Source: Streptomyces aculeolatus
GTDB taxonomy: Bacteria > Actinomycetota > Actinomycetes > Streptomycetales > Streptomycetaceae
Direction: 5' to 3'
Assembly: GCF_020400605.1 (NCBI RefSeq)
Contig: NZ_JAINRD010000006.1
Span: 62,001-126,000, forward strand
Length of the DNA stretch: 64,000 nt
Positions 44,087 through 52,674 of this stretch are shown here, one piece after another. Numbering within the stretch: the stretch's first letter is position 1; each line of letters opens with the position of its first letter. The notes under the pieces were generated by a model, which was not told the DNA's origin, searched no databases, and was given only the letters and a program-made list of their open reading frames with translations. The position numbers and the translations under genes were made by a program.

Positions 44087-44117
44087 ACCCTCCGACCTGA
44101 ACCGCACTTGAGGTCAA
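44087..44117 (-). promoter_or_regulatory. SoxR/MerR-type promoter of the NmrA gene
   Basis: On the minus strand, TTGACC (44117-44112), 19-base spacer, GAGGGT (44092-44087). The spacer contains the dyad 44096-44113, written on minus as CCTCAAGTGCGGTTCAGG, matching the SoxR box CCTCAAGTTAACTTGAGG at 13 of 18 positions. A 19-bp spacer is the hallmark of MerR-family promoters. Confidence 0.65.
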
Positions 44118-44132
44118 ACGAGCATCTGTGGC

Positions 44133-44161
44133 TTGTCAGGCCCGCGTCATCTCACTAGCGT
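44133..44161 (+). promoter_or_regulatory. Putative promoter of the M64 peptidase gene
   Basis: TTGTCA (44133-44138), 17-base spacer, TAGCGT (44156-44161), in the divergent region with the NmrA gene. Confidence 0.5.
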
Positions 44162-44282
44162 GAACCGGCGAGTTGTCGCACTGACTTGCGACTCACGGCA
44201 TCCCCGCACGACCCCGTCCACGGCCGTGGTCCGCCCCGGACCCCGGCCGTCACCCCCCACGAGACGGACTCGGAGGGCGCTG

Positions 44283-45278
44283 ATGCGCCGAAAAGGTTCC
44301 CTTCTGCTGACCGCGGCCCTGCTGTGCGCCGCGGGAGTCGCCGCCGTACCCGCCCCCGCCGGAGCCCAGGACCCCGCCGGCTCCGCGGGGCCGACCGAGT
44401 GGCGGGAGGTGTTCTCACCGGACGGCACCGCCACCCGCGTGGAGATACCCGAGCAGGCCGAGGACGCCCCGAGCCCCGCCGACCTCCGGGCGGCCGCGGC
44501 GGCCGAGGTCGTCCCCATCCAGGACACCGGGCCGCCCGGCTCCCGGTTCGACCTGGTGATGGTGGGCGACGGGTACACCGCCTCGGAAATGGGCCTGCTG
44601 CGCGAGCAGGCCGAGGCGAAGTGGCAGGAGATCGCCGCCACGGCGCCGTGGGACAAGCACCGCCAGAACACCAACGTGTGGCTGGTCAACGTCGTCTCCG
44701 CGCAGTCCGGCGTGGACAACGACCCGACCCAGGGCATCAACCGCGACACCGCCATGGACATGGGCTTCTTCTGCGCCGGCATCGAACGGCTGCTCTGCCT
44801 CAGCGAGTCGAAGGCGCAGGCCTACGCCGCCGAGGCCCCCGGCGCCGACGCGATCGTCGCCCTCGGCAACACCGCCAAGTACGGCGGCGCCGGCTACCCC
44901 AGTCTCGCCACCGTCGCCGGCGGCAACGCGCGGGCCGGACGCATCGCGATCCACGAACTCGGCCACTCCGTGGGCGGCCTGGCCGACGAGTACTACACGC
45001 CGGGCACCACCCACCCCGGCGGCGAACCCCGGGAACCCAACGTCACCACCGACCCCACCGGGTCCAAGTGGGCGTCGTACCTCGGGCAGAGCACCCCCGA
45101 CGGCGGCGTCATCGGCGCCTACCAGGGCGGCAGCCAGTACGAGTACGGCATCTACCGGCCCTCCCAGGACTCCCTCATGCGCACCCTCGACAAGCCCTTC
45201 AACCTCGTCGGCCTCGACGTGATGGACCGCGCCATCGGCTCCGAGATCAGCGGGGTGGCGGCGCCCGGACGCAGGTAG
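44283..45278 (+). CDS. Secreted zinc metallopeptidase, M64 (IgA peptidase-like) family
   Basis: Predicted 331-residue exported protease; ATG after GGAGGGCGCTG. Signal peptide GSLLLTAALLCAAGVAAVPAP...AGA. The M64 core begins FDLVMVGDGYTASEMG. The zinc site is IAIHELGHSVGGLADEYY (H-E-x-x-H around residue 224 and the downstream Asp/Glu), preceded by VALGNTAKYGGAGY. Cysteines CAGIERLLC could form a disulfide. Stands alone; a 16-bp palindrome follows. Confidence 0.92.
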   Translation: MRRKGSLLLTAALLCAAGVAAVPAPAGAQDPAGSAGPTEWREVFSPDGTATRVEIPEQAEDAPSPADLRAAAAAEVVPIQDTGPPGSRFDLVMVGDGYTASEMGLLREQAEAKWQEIAATAPWDKHRQNTNVWLVNVVSAQSGVDNDPTQGINRDTAMDMGFFCAGIERLLCLSESKAQAYAAEAPGADAIVALGNTAKYGGAGYPSLATVAGGNARAGRIAIHELGHSVGGLADEYYTPGTTHPGGEPREPNVTTDPTGSKWASYLGQSTPDGGVIGAYQGGSQYEYGIYRPSQDSLMRTLDKPFNLVGLDVMDRAIGSEISGVAAPGRR

Positions 45279-45285
45279 GCCCGCA

Positions 45286-45301
45286 CCCGGGTGCACCCGG
45301 G
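45286..45301. terminator. 16-bp perfect palindrome after the M64 gene
   Basis: CCCGGGTGCACCCGGG, eight bases after the peptidase stop. May act as terminator or as operator for the ABC operon that starts at 45417. Confidence 0.55.
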
Positions 45302-45416
45302 ATGGTGCACGTAACACCACCCCCCATTGGGGTCGTGCGCCCAGTGCCCGCGCCCGTCACCGTCCGTAGCTTCGTAGTCAGGCACAGGGAGTGCCGCCTG
45401 ACGAGGGGTGAAGACG

Positions 45417-46277
45417 ATGTTCGGACGCAACGGGCGCCGCGGGACCGCCGCCGGAGCCGTCGACGGCGGCGCGCCGCACGAGGCGCTGCGACTGGTCAAG
45501 GTGACCAAGGTCTACGGCACCGGGGGTGCCGAGGAGGCGGCCGTCACCGCGCTCGACGGCGTGACGCTGAGCCTGCCGGCCGGGTCGTTCACCGCCGTGA
45601 TGGGGCCCTCGGGGTCCGGGAAGTCGACGCTGCTGCAGTGCGCCGCGGGGCTGGACCGGCCCGACAGCGGCGTGGTGATGGTCGACGGCGCGGAGATGAC
45701 GGGGGGCAGCGAGACGGAGCTGACGAAGTTCCGCCGCGAGCGCATCGGGTTCGTCTTCCAGCAGTACAACCTGCTGCCCACCCTGAACGTCGCGCAGAAC
45801 ACCGTGCTGCCGCTCAAGCTCGCCGGCCGCCGCGTCGACCGGGCCCGCGTCCGCGAGGTGCTGGCCCGCGTCGGCCTCGCCGACCGGATGCGGCACCGGC
45901 CCGACCAGCTCTCCGGCGGCCAGCGGCAGCGCGTCGCCATCGCCCGCGCGCTCGTCGCCGCGCCGAGCGTGGTCTTCGCCGACGAGCCGACCGGCGCCCT
46001 GGACACCCGCAGCGCCCGCGACGTGCTGGGCCTGCTGCAGGAGACCGTGCGCGTCGACGGCCGCACCGTGGTGATGGTGACGCACGACCCGGTGGCCGCC
46101 TCGTACGCGGACTCCGTGCTCTTCCTCGCCGACGGCCGGCTGGTGGGGCAGCTGAACGCCCCGACCGCCGACGCCGTCGCCGAGCGCATGACGCACCTCG
46201 GCGACATGTACGAGGCCGAAGGCCCGCACCGGGCCCCGCACCACGACCCGCGCAACTCCGCGCCCATGGGGGTCTGA
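45417..46277 (+). CDS. ABC transporter ATP-binding protein (MacB/LolD type)
   Basis: Predicted 286-residue ATPase. ATG 45417 has GAGGGG eight bases upstream (GTG 45408 would overlap that site). Walker A GPSGSGKST, Q-loop VFQQYNLLP, signature LSGGQRQRV, Walker B VVFADEPTGALD and VTHD are present. Couples to the FtsX-type permease three bases downstream. Resembles the ATPase at 38655-39500, but the two systems are not adjacent duplicates. Confidence 0.93.
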   Translation: MFGRNGRRGTAAGAVDGGAPHEALRLVKVTKVYGTGGAEEAAVTALDGVTLSLPAGSFTAVMGPSGSGKSTLLQCAAGLDRPDSGVVMVDGAEMTGGSETELTKFRRERIGFVFQQYNLLPTLNVAQNTVLPLKLAGRRVDRARVREVLARVGLADRMRHRPDQLSGGQRQRVAIARALVAAPSVVFADEPTGALDTRSARDVLGLLQETVRVDGRTVVMVTHDPVAASYADSVLFLADGRLVGQLNAPTADAVAERMTHLGDMYEAEGPHRAPHHDPRNSAPMGV

Positions 46278-46280
46278 CCG

Positions 46281-47615
46281 ATGTTCTCGCTCGCGATGCG
46301 CTCCATCCGGCAGCGGCCCGGCCGCTTCGCCGCCACGCTCCTGTCCGCCTTCCTCGGCGCGACCATCATCATGATGTTCAACTCGCTCCTCGACACCGCG
46401 GGCGCCGACGGCGTGGACGACGTCAGCTCGGAGTCCCTGTCCACCGCCGCCATGGTCGTCGGCGGCTACGGCTCGCTGCTGGTGTTCTTCGCCGTCGCCT
46501 CGACCCTGACGGTCGCCGTACGGCAGCGCACCACCGAGATCGACCTGCTGCGCTCCACCGGCGCCACGCCCGCGCAGATCACCAGGATGATCGTCGGCGA
46601 GGCGGCGGTCGTCGGCCTTGTCGGCTCGCTGCTGGCGATCGTGCCCGGCATGCTCGGCGGGCGGATCCTGCTGGACATGTTCCAGGACAGCGGGCAGGTC
46701 GCGGACGACGTCGACCACGCCTTCGGCACCATCGCGCTGATGTCCGGCATCGACATCACGCTGCTGGCGTCGGTCGGCGCCGCGTTCCTCGCGGTGCGCA
46801 GGGCCACCAGGGCGCGCGAGCAGCGTGCCCCGCGCCGCCGGCTGCGCACCTGGGGCGGCTACGCCGCGCTGGGCCTGGGCGCGGCCCTGTGCGTGACCGG
46901 CTTCGCCATGGGCGACGCGGGCCCGGAGGCCATGGCGCCGCCGGCGTACGGGGCGATCCTGCTGTCGGTCGGCTTCGCGGCGTTCTCGCCGGCGCTGCTC
47001 GGCGGGCTGCTGCGGCTCACCGGCGGGCTGCTGACGGCGTTCGGCGGGGGCAGCGGCTACCTGACGGTGCACGGGCTGCGACAGCGGGCCGCGCAGCTGT
47101 CCGGGGTGCTGATGCCGATGGTCCTCTTCGTGGGCATCTCGGTCGCGACGCTGTACATGCAGTCCGTCGAGAACGACCACATCGAGGCCGCCGGGCTGAC
47201 GCAGTCGGTGGACGACAAGAACCTGGAGACGCTGAACTTCGTGGTCGTCGGGATCATCGCGGTCTTCGCCTGCGTGATGCTGATCAACACGCTGTACGCG
47301 GCGACCTCGTACCGCAGCCGCGAGTTCGGCCAGCAGCGGCTGGCGGGCGCGACGCCCGGCCAGGTGCTGGCGGGCGTCGGCCTGGAGGGGCTGCTGCTGA
47401 CGCTGACCGGGGTGTTCTTCGGGACGCTCGCGGCGGTGGCCGGGGTCGTGCCCTTCACGGTGGCCCGCACGGACGACGTGCTGCCGTCGGCGGGGTACGG
47501 GATCTGGCTGGCGGTCGTGGGAGTGGCCGCGGCGGCGACGATGGCCACCGCGCTGGGCACCGCGCGGCGGGTGCTGCGTACGCCGGCGGTCGAGACGGTC
47601 GCGCTGGCGGCATGA
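46281..47615 (+). CDS. ABC transporter permease, FtsX type
   Basis: Predicted 444-residue membrane protein with two FtsX modules: N-terminal RFAATLLSAFLGATIIMMFNS, the coupling motif RTTEIDLLRSTGATPAQITRM, and the C-terminal SREFGQQRLAGATPGQVLAG. Outside domains are very small compared with the permease at 36208. It ends in a strong bidirectional terminator. Such two-gene systems in streptomycetes often confer peptide or drug export. Confidence 0.9.
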   Translation: MFSLAMRSIRQRPGRFAATLLSAFLGATIIMMFNSLLDTAGADGVDDVSSESLSTAAMVVGGYGSLLVFFAVASTLTVAVRQRTTEIDLLRSTGATPAQITRMIVGEAAVVGLVGSLLAIVPGMLGGRILLDMFQDSGQVADDVDHAFGTIALMSGIDITLLASVGAAFLAVRRATRAREQRAPRRRLRTWGGYAALGLGAALCVTGFAMGDAGPEAMAPPAYGAILLSVGFAAFSPALLGGLLRLTGGLLTAFGGGSGYLTVHGLRQRAAQLSGVLMPMVLFVGISVATLYMQSVENDHIEAAGLTQSVDDKNLETLNFVVVGIIAVFACVMLINTLYAATSYRSREFGQQRLAGATPGQVLAGVGLEGLLLTLTGVFFGTLAAVAGVVPFTVARTDDVLPSAGYGIWLAVVGVAAAATMATALGTARRVLRTPAVETVALAA

Positions 47616-47626
47616 GGGGGCGTGGG

Positions 47627-47659
47627 GAAGGGCCCGCCGACGACGTCGGCGGGCCCTTC
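47627..47659. terminator. Bidirectional hairpin terminator
   Basis: A perfect 15-bp stem (47627-47641 with 47645-47659) and a three-base loop, beginning 11 bp after the permease stop and 60 bp before the convergent MerR gene stop. Confidence 0.85.
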
Positions 47660-47718
47660 GGCGTGCCGGGGGCCGCGGGACGGGGCGCCCGTACGGGCGC
47701 TGCCCGCCCGCATGCCCG

Positions 47719-48477
47719 CTACTCCAGGTTGCGCTCCGCGTAGACCCGCATCGCGTCCCGTACGAACACGGCCGTCCCCTCGCCGTGGCCGTCGTAGTGC
47801 GCGCCGAAGCGCGGGTCGTCCACGTACATCTGCCCCAGCCCCGCGAACGCCTCCGCCGAGGGTCCCCGCCCCTGCCATCCGGCGCTGATCCACTCGTACT
47901 GCCGCCGGGTGATCGCCTGCGCCTCCTCGCCGTCCGGGGCCTCGCCCGCGGCGTGCGCGGCGGCGAAGTCGCGGGCGATGCCGCGCTGGCGGCGCTGGAA
48001 GCCGGCCCGCTCCTCCGCGCTCAGCGAGCGCCACCATGTGTCGCCACGCTCGTACGCCGCCTTCCCCCAGCGACGCGTGACCTCCTCCTCGTACCGGGTG
48101 TGGTCGAACCCGTCGAGCACCTCTTCCGCCATGAGCGGCTCACCTTCCCTCAGCTTCCGCAGTGTGGTCTCCACCGACGCGATCTGCCGCCCGATCCGCC
48201 GCTGTTCCTGCACCAGCAGCTCCAGGTGCGTGCCGAGCGCGGCCGCGGCGTCCGCGGGGCCGGCGCCGTCGAGCACGTCGGCGATGGCCGGGAGGCCGAG
48301 GCCCAGCTCGCGGAGCAGCAGGATGCGCTGGAGCCGGACGAGGGCGTGCTCGTCGTAGTAGCGGTAGCCGTTGGCCGCGACGCGGCTGGGGCGGAGCAGC
48401 CCCAGCTCGCCGTAGTGGCGCAGGGTGCGGCTCGTGGTGCCCGCGGTGCGCGCGATCTCCTGGATGGACCACTCCAT
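47719..48477 (-). CDS. MerR-family regulator with TipAS domain
   Basis: Predicted 252-residue activator starting MEWSIQEIARTAGTTSRTLR. The MerR winged helix includes HYGELGLLRPSRVAANGYRYY, then a dimerisation helix, then a C-terminal TipAS antibiotic-recognition domain (EVTRRWGKAAYERGDTWWRS; HAAGEAPDGEEAQAITRRQY; YVDDPRFGAHYDGHGEG). TipAL relatives bind thiopeptides and other cyclic antibiotics and trigger their own transcription. The promoter 48539-48569 has the MerR-type 19-bp spacer with a perfect dyad, so autoregulation is expected. The neighbouring FtsX exporter is a possible further target. Confidence 0.92.
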   Translation of the reverse strand: MEWSIQEIARTAGTTSRTLRHYGELGLLRPSRVAANGYRYYDEHALVRLQRILLLRELGLGLPAIADVLDGAGPADAAAALGTHLELLVQEQRRIGRQIASVETTLRKLREGEPLMAEEVLDGFDHTRYEEEVTRRWGKAAYERGDTWWRSLSAEERAGFQRRQRGIARDFAAAHAAGEAPDGEEAQAITRRQYEWISAGWQGRGPSAEAFAGLGQMYVDDPRFGAHYDGHGEGTAVFVRDAMRVYAERNLE

Positions 48478-48538
48478 GGCGGTGCCCGCTCCTCGCTCCG
48501 GTCGGCCGCTCGGCCGGTAGGTCGGTCGGTGGGCCTTC

Positions 48539-48569
48539 ACCGTAGAAGTTGACGTCACGTCAAGGTCAA
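48539..48569 (-). promoter_or_regulatory. MerR-type promoter with dyad operator
   Basis: Minus strand: TTGACC (48569-48564), exactly 19 bases, TACGGT (48544-48539). Inside the spacer lies the perfect dyad TTGACGTCACGTCAA (48549-48563 as read on plus). Textbook MerR-family architecture upstream of a MerR/TipAS gene. Confidence 0.82.
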
Positions 48570-48571
48570 GC

Positions 48572-49348
48572 TCAGTCCTCGAAGCTGTGGGGGACCAGCT
48601 CGAAGGCCACGGCGAGGTCGGCGCCGCACTGCTTGCCGCCCTCGGTGAGCATCCCCTCGGTGAGCTTGCGGGCGTACTCGTGGGGGTCCTCCTCGCCCAG
48701 CCCGACGATGTACGCCCGGTGCTCGGTCAGCGACGCCACCGCCCGCTCCAGGGCGTCCCCGGTGACGGCCTCGGCGTGCGTGGGGTACGGGGAGCCGGCG
48801 ACGGCGGTCCAGCGGACGCCGCCCCACGGCAGGAGGCCCTGCTCCAGCAGCTCGGGGAAGATCCAGCGGTTGCCGGCGTCGCCGACGGCGTCCAGCACGG
48901 CGCGGCCGACGGCGCGGTGGTCGGGGGTGTTGCGCGGGGCGCCGGGCCCCGCGCCCCAGGTGTCGTGGTGGTTGATGGTGACGATCAGCTCGGGGCGGTG
49001 CCGGCGGATGGCCGCGGCGAGGTCGCGGCGCAGCGGCAGGCCCTCCTCGATGACGCCGTCGCGGTGGTCGAGGAACTCCAGCGCCGTCACGCCCACCACC
49101 GCGGAGCTGGCCCGCTGCTCCTCCTCGCGGACCCGGGCGCACTCGCCGGGCTCCAGCCCGTCGATCCCGGCCTCGCCGCGGGTGGCGAGCACGTACGCCA
49201 CCTGCTTGCCGGCGCCGGTCCACTTCGACACCGCGGCGGCGGTGCCGTACTCCAGGTCGTCCGGGTGCGCGACGACCGCGAGGGCCCGGTGCCAGTCGTC
49301 GGGGAGGGATGCGAGGGACGCCGCCTCGGCGTGAGCGCTGTCGGTCAT
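48572..49348 (-). CDS. PIG-L family deacetylase
   Basis: Predicted 258-residue zinc hydrolase of the LmbE/MshB type. The metal motif AHPDDLEYG (about residues 27-35) holds the His-x-Asp-Asp set, and the later TINHHDTWG and NTPDHRAVGRAV segments provide the remaining histidine ligand. Known members deacetylate N-acetylglucosamine-containing small molecules or mycothiol intermediates. The stop lies three bases before the MerR promoter. Substrate unknown. Confidence 0.9.
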   Translation of the reverse strand: MTDSAHAEAASLASLPDDWHRALAVVAHPDDLEYGTAAAVSKWTGAGKQVAYVLATRGEAGIDGLEPGECARVREEEQRASSAVVGVTALEFLDHRDGVIEEGLPLRRDLAAAIRRHRPELIVTINHHDTWGAGPGAPRNTPDHRAVGRAVLDAVGDAGNRWIFPELLEQGLLPWGGVRWTAVAGSPYPTHAEAVTGDALERAVASLTEHRAYIVGLGEEDPHEYARKLTEGMLTEGGKQCGADLAVAFELVPHSFED

Positions 49349-49468
49349 GCCGCCATGGTCACATGACGGGGCGTCACGACCCCGTCCGGCCCGTCCGCGG
49401 GGAGCGGGAGGAGGCGAACGGGGCGGCGGGGGAGCGGGACAGACGGAAAGGACGGAAAAGGCGGGAAA

Positions 49469-49502
49469 GAGGCGGCGCCGGGCCCGGACCCGGCACCGCC
49501 TC
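49469..49502 (-). terminator. Terminator of the chitinase gene
   Basis: A 14-bp stem with one mismatch (49469-49482 with 49489-49502). On the minus strand the hairpin is followed by a pyrimidine tract (CTTTCCCGCCTTTTCC), giving an imperfect U-run downstream of the chitinase stop. Confidence 0.7.
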
Positions 49503-49515
49503 GTCGGGGGACGGG

Positions 49516-50907
49516 TCAGTCCAGACCGCGGTCCAGGACCCGGTACAGCTCGCCGTCGTCGTCGCCGTCCAGGGACCAGACCATCGCGCCGCCCAGGTTG
49601 CGGTCGTCGATGTACTCGGCCTTCTGGGCGATGACCTTCGGGTCGTCGTACGTCCAGAACGTGCTGCCGTCGAAGAGCCAGGCGTGGCCGCTCTCCTTGT
49701 CGCGGTGGACCTCGTACTCACCGGAGGCCGCGAACTCCTTCAGGACCTTGTAGTCCTCGAAGCCCGCCTCCCAGGTGCCGGGCGCCGCGCCCCCGGCGGG
49801 CTGGTTGTAGCCGTCGCCGCCGCCTTCGACGCCCTGCCAGCCGCGGCCGTAGAACGGGATGCCGAGGACCAGCTTGTCGCGCGGTGCGCCGCGCCGCAGC
49901 CAGTCGTCGACGACCTGCTGGAGGCTGTCGTCGGGGGAGTGGATGGCGGACTGCTGGTTGGTGTTCTTCTCCCAGGCGCCGTGCAGGTCGTAGCCCTGGA
50001 GCGTGGCGTAGTCCAGCTTGGGGAAGAGCTTGCGCGTCTCGTAGCCCGCGTCCATCGCGTTGGCGTTCGCCGGCAGGAACGCGGTGAGCAGCAGGTGCCG
50101 GCCGCGGCCCTCGCGCGAGCGCTCCACCTGGTCGAGCTGCCGGCGGAACTCGGCGACGACCGCGGTGAAGTTCTCCTTGTCCTCGGGGCGGTAGACGGTG
50201 TCGACGTCACCGGGGTAGTTGGGCCACTCCCAGTCCAGGTCGATGCCGTCGAAGACGCCCGCCGCGCTGCCGGGGCCGCCGCGGCCGTCGATCCGCGGGA
50301 GGTCGCCCTTGATGAACAGGTCGATGCAGGAGGACACGAACTCCTTGCGCGACTCGGGCGTACGGACCGCGTCCGAGAAGTGCGTGGACCATGCCCAGCC
50401 GCCGAGCGACATCATGACCTTCAGGTCCGGGTACTTCTCCTTCAGCTCGCGGATCTGGTTGAAGTTGCCCGCGAGCCGCTGCCGCGGCGAGTCGGCCCGG
50501 CCGTCGACGGACTCGGCGGCGGTCATCGTCCGCTGGTAGTCGGTGAACGCGTCGCCCTCGCCCGGGATGTTGTCCTCGAAGCACTTGCCGTCCGGGCTGA
50601 CGTTGCCGAAGGCGTAGTTGAGGTGCGTGAGGCGCTTGGCGGTGCCGCTGGTGACGAGGTCCTTGACGAGGAAGCCGCGGTCCCTGGCGCCCCACTGGGT
50701 GAAGTAGCCGACGCGCCGGGCCTCGTCCCGGCCGCCGCGGTCGCCGTGCCCGCCGTGGCCGCCCTTCCCGGCCTGCGCGGCCTGCCGGTCGGCGGCGGCT
50801 CCGTCCGGGGTCGCGGCGGTGGCGCCGGCCGTGGTGAGGCCGGGGGTGACCAGGAGGGACAGCGCACAGCCGGCCACGGCCAGGCGGCGCACGAGTCTTC
50901 GGTGCAT
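49516..50907 (-). CDS. Secreted chitinase, glycoside hydrolase family 18
   Basis: Predicted 463-residue exported enzyme. Signal peptide LVRRLAVAGCALSLLVTPG, then a Gly/His-rich spacer (GKGGHGGHGDRGGRD) and a GH18 barrel: RVGYFTQWG, SLGGW (167-171) and the catalytic FDGIDLDWEW with Glu227 as acid. LQGYDLHGAWE and GGAMVWSLDGDD complete the active-site strands. There is no separate chitin-binding domain. The promoter contains a dre-like DasR site between -35 and -10, so expression should rise when glucosamine-6-phosphate releases DasR. Confidence 0.94.
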   Translation of the reverse strand: MHRRLVRRLAVAGCALSLLVTPGLTTAGATAATPDGAAADRQAAQAGKGGHGGHGDRGGRDEARRVGYFTQWGARDRGFLVKDLVTSGTAKRLTHLNYAFGNVSPDGKCFEDNIPGEGDAFTDYQRTMTAAESVDGRADSPRQRLAGNFNQIRELKEKYPDLKVMMSLGGWAWSTHFSDAVRTPESRKEFVSSCIDLFIKGDLPRIDGRGGPGSAAGVFDGIDLDWEWPNYPGDVDTVYRPEDKENFTAVVAEFRRQLDQVERSREGRGRHLLLTAFLPANANAMDAGYETRKLFPKLDYATLQGYDLHGAWEKNTNQQSAIHSPDDSLQQVVDDWLRRGAPRDKLVLGIPFYGRGWQGVEGGGDGYNQPAGGAAPGTWEAGFEDYKVLKEFAASGEYEVHRDKESGHAWLFDGSTFWTYDDPKVIAQKAEYIDDRNLGGAMVWSLDGDDDGELYRVLDRGLD

Positions 50908-50952
50908 GGAAACCCTCTTCTCGGGAGATCGCGCTTCTCTCGGGTGCGCCGA

Positions 50953-50982
50953 ACGCTATTGGCCTAGACCAATAGGGGTCAA
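50953..50982 (-). promoter_or_regulatory. Chitinase promoter
   Basis: Minus strand: TTGACC (50982-50977), 18-base spacer, TAGCGT (50958-50953). The DasR-like palindrome fills the spacer. Confidence 0.72.
50958..50973. promoter_or_regulatory. DasR-responsive element (dre) upstream of the chitinase
   Basis: ATTGGCCTAGACCAAT matches the dre consensus AGTGGTCTAGACCACT at 13 of 16 positions and is a near-perfect palindrome. Placement over the -35/-10 spacer of a GH18 gene is as in known DasR-controlled chi genes. Confidence 0.85.
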
Positions 50983-51089
50983 GGGTTCGTACGCGACGGC
51001 GCACCCGGCGGCATGCCCCTGCTCAGCCCGGTAATCGGCACGTTCTAGGGTGAAGCCGGACAGCGGCCGGAGCGGTGGGAGGTACGGGC

Positions 51090-52424
51090 ATGACCGCGGA
51101 CACCGACCTCGGCTCCCTCCTCGACGGCAACGACGTCGCCGGGCTGCAGCGGTGGCTCGCCGACCACCCCCCGCACGTCGTCGCCGACGAACTCGCCCGC
51201 GCCGACGAGGTCACCGCCGTCTTCTGCTTCCGGCTGCTGGAGAAGGACCGCGCGGTCGAGGTCTTCGAGGAACTGGGCGCGGGCGACCAGCAGAAGATCC
51301 TCGAAGGGCTGCGCGACCAGACGTTCCGGCACGTGGTCGAGGAGATGGACCCCGACGACCGCGCCCGCCTCCTCGGCGAGGCGCCGGCCAACTTCACCCA
51401 GCGCGTGCTGGCCGGCCTCAGCCCCCGCGAACGCGCCCTGACCGCCCCGCTGCTCGGCTACGAACAGGACGCCGTCGGCCGGTACATGTCGCCCGAGCTG
51501 GTGCGGCTGAAGGAGCAGTCCACCGTCGCCGAGGCGCTGGAACGGGTGCGCGCCCAGGGCCCGGACGCCGAGACCGTCTACACGCTGCCCGTCGTCGACG
51601 ACCGCCGGCACCTGGTCGGCGTCGTCTCCCTGCGGGAGGTGGTGCTGGCCCCGCCGGGCCGCCCGCTCATCGAGCTGGTGGACACCGAGTTCCCGCGCGT
51701 CTACGCCACGGACAACGCCGAGACCGCGGCCCGGCTGATGCAGGAGGCCAACCTCGTCGGCCTGCCCGTCGTGGACAGCGAGGAGCGCGTCGTCGGCATC
51801 CTCACCGTCGACGACGCCATCGAGCTGATCGAGGAGGCGGACACCGAGGACGTGGCCCGCCAGGCCGGCGCCGAGCCGGTCGAGGGCCACTACCTGTCGG
51901 TCGGGGTGTTCCGGCTCGCCCGCGCGCGCATCATCTGGCTCTTCCTGCTGATCCTCGCCGCCACCCTCACCGCGGGCGTACTGCAGGCCTTCGAGGGGGA
52001 GCTGGCGGAGGTGACCGAGCTGGCGGTGTTCATCCCGCTGCTCGTCGGCACCGGCGGGAACGTCGGCGCCCAGGCCGCGACGGGCGCGGTGCGCGCGATC
52101 GCGGTCGGCGAGCTGCGCCCGGGAGACGTGGCGCGGGTGGCGTGGCGGGAGTGCCGGGTGGGGTTCCTGCTGGGCGTGGGGCTCGGCATCGTGGGCATCG
52201 TGCTGGCGACGGTCATGACGGACGGCCGGATCGCGCTGACCGTGTCGCTGTCGCTGGTGCTGATCTGCGCGTGGGCGGCGTCGGTCGGCTCCGTGATGCC
52301 GCTGCTGGCCAAGCAGTTGGGGATCGACCCGGCGGTGATCTCGGCCCCGCTGGTGACCACGCTGGTCGACGCCACGGGGCTGGTGATCTACTTCCTCCTC
52401 GCCCGGGCGGTCCTGGGTCTGTGA
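51090..52424 (+). CDS. mgtE: Magnesium transporter MgtE
   Basis: Predicted 444-residue Mg2+ channel; ATG 51090 with GGAGG seven bases upstream. The N-terminal MgtE helical domain (LARADEVTAVFCFRLLEKDRA, LRDQTFRHVVEEMDPDDRARL) is followed by two CBS domains (TVYTLPVVDDRRHLVGVVS; NLVGLPVVDSEERVVGIL). Five membrane helices end the protein, with the pore segment TGGNVGAQAATGAVRA. All acidic Mg2+-sensing stretches seem present. A hairpin at 52483-52500 may terminate it. No Mg2+ riboswitch was recognisable upstream. Confidence 0.94.
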   Translation: MTADTDLGSLLDGNDVAGLQRWLADHPPHVVADELARADEVTAVFCFRLLEKDRAVEVFEELGAGDQQKILEGLRDQTFRHVVEEMDPDDRARLLGEAPANFTQRVLAGLSPRERALTAPLLGYEQDAVGRYMSPELVRLKEQSTVAEALERVRAQGPDAETVYTLPVVDDRRHLVGVVSLREVVLAPPGRPLIELVDTEFPRVYATDNAETAARLMQEANLVGLPVVDSEERVVGILTVDDAIELIEEADTEDVARQAGAEPVEGHYLSVGVFRLARARIIWLFLLILAATLTAGVLQAFEGELAEVTELAVFIPLLVGTGGNVGAQAATGAVRAIAVGELRPGDVARVAWRECRVGFLLGVGLGIVGIVLATVMTDGRIALTVSLSLVLICAWAASVGSVMPLLAKQLGIDPAVISAPLVTTLVDATGLVIYFLLARAVLGL

Positions 52425-52482
52425 GGGAGTCCGCCGGCGGGCTGTGAGAGGAGTCCGCGAGCGGGCCTGCGAGCGGCTCTGC

Positions 52483-52500
52483 GCGTGCGCGGGCGCACGC
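52483..52500. terminator. GC hairpin after mgtE
   Basis: GCGTGCGC GG GCGCACGC, a perfect inverted repeat 58 bp past the mgtE stop, without a T-tract. Confidence 0.45.
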
Positions 52501-52674
52501 CGCGGCCCCCAGCGCACACCCGCCGGTGAACACGCCTCGTAAAGCTCTCCCCTCGGGTTGCGGGCCCCGGGCGCGGGTTGCCAAGCTTTCGCGGGTGTTC
52601 AGGCCGGCAACGGCGCAGGCCGGAGACGGCGCGGGCCGGGACGGCGACCGCCGCGACGGGGGTGTGAAGAAACG

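Noticed and set aside
50908..51089. Possible Mg2+ riboswitch upstream of mgtE
   Set aside because: Most of the region is the divergent chitinase promoter; no conserved M-box or ykoK-type pairing was visible.
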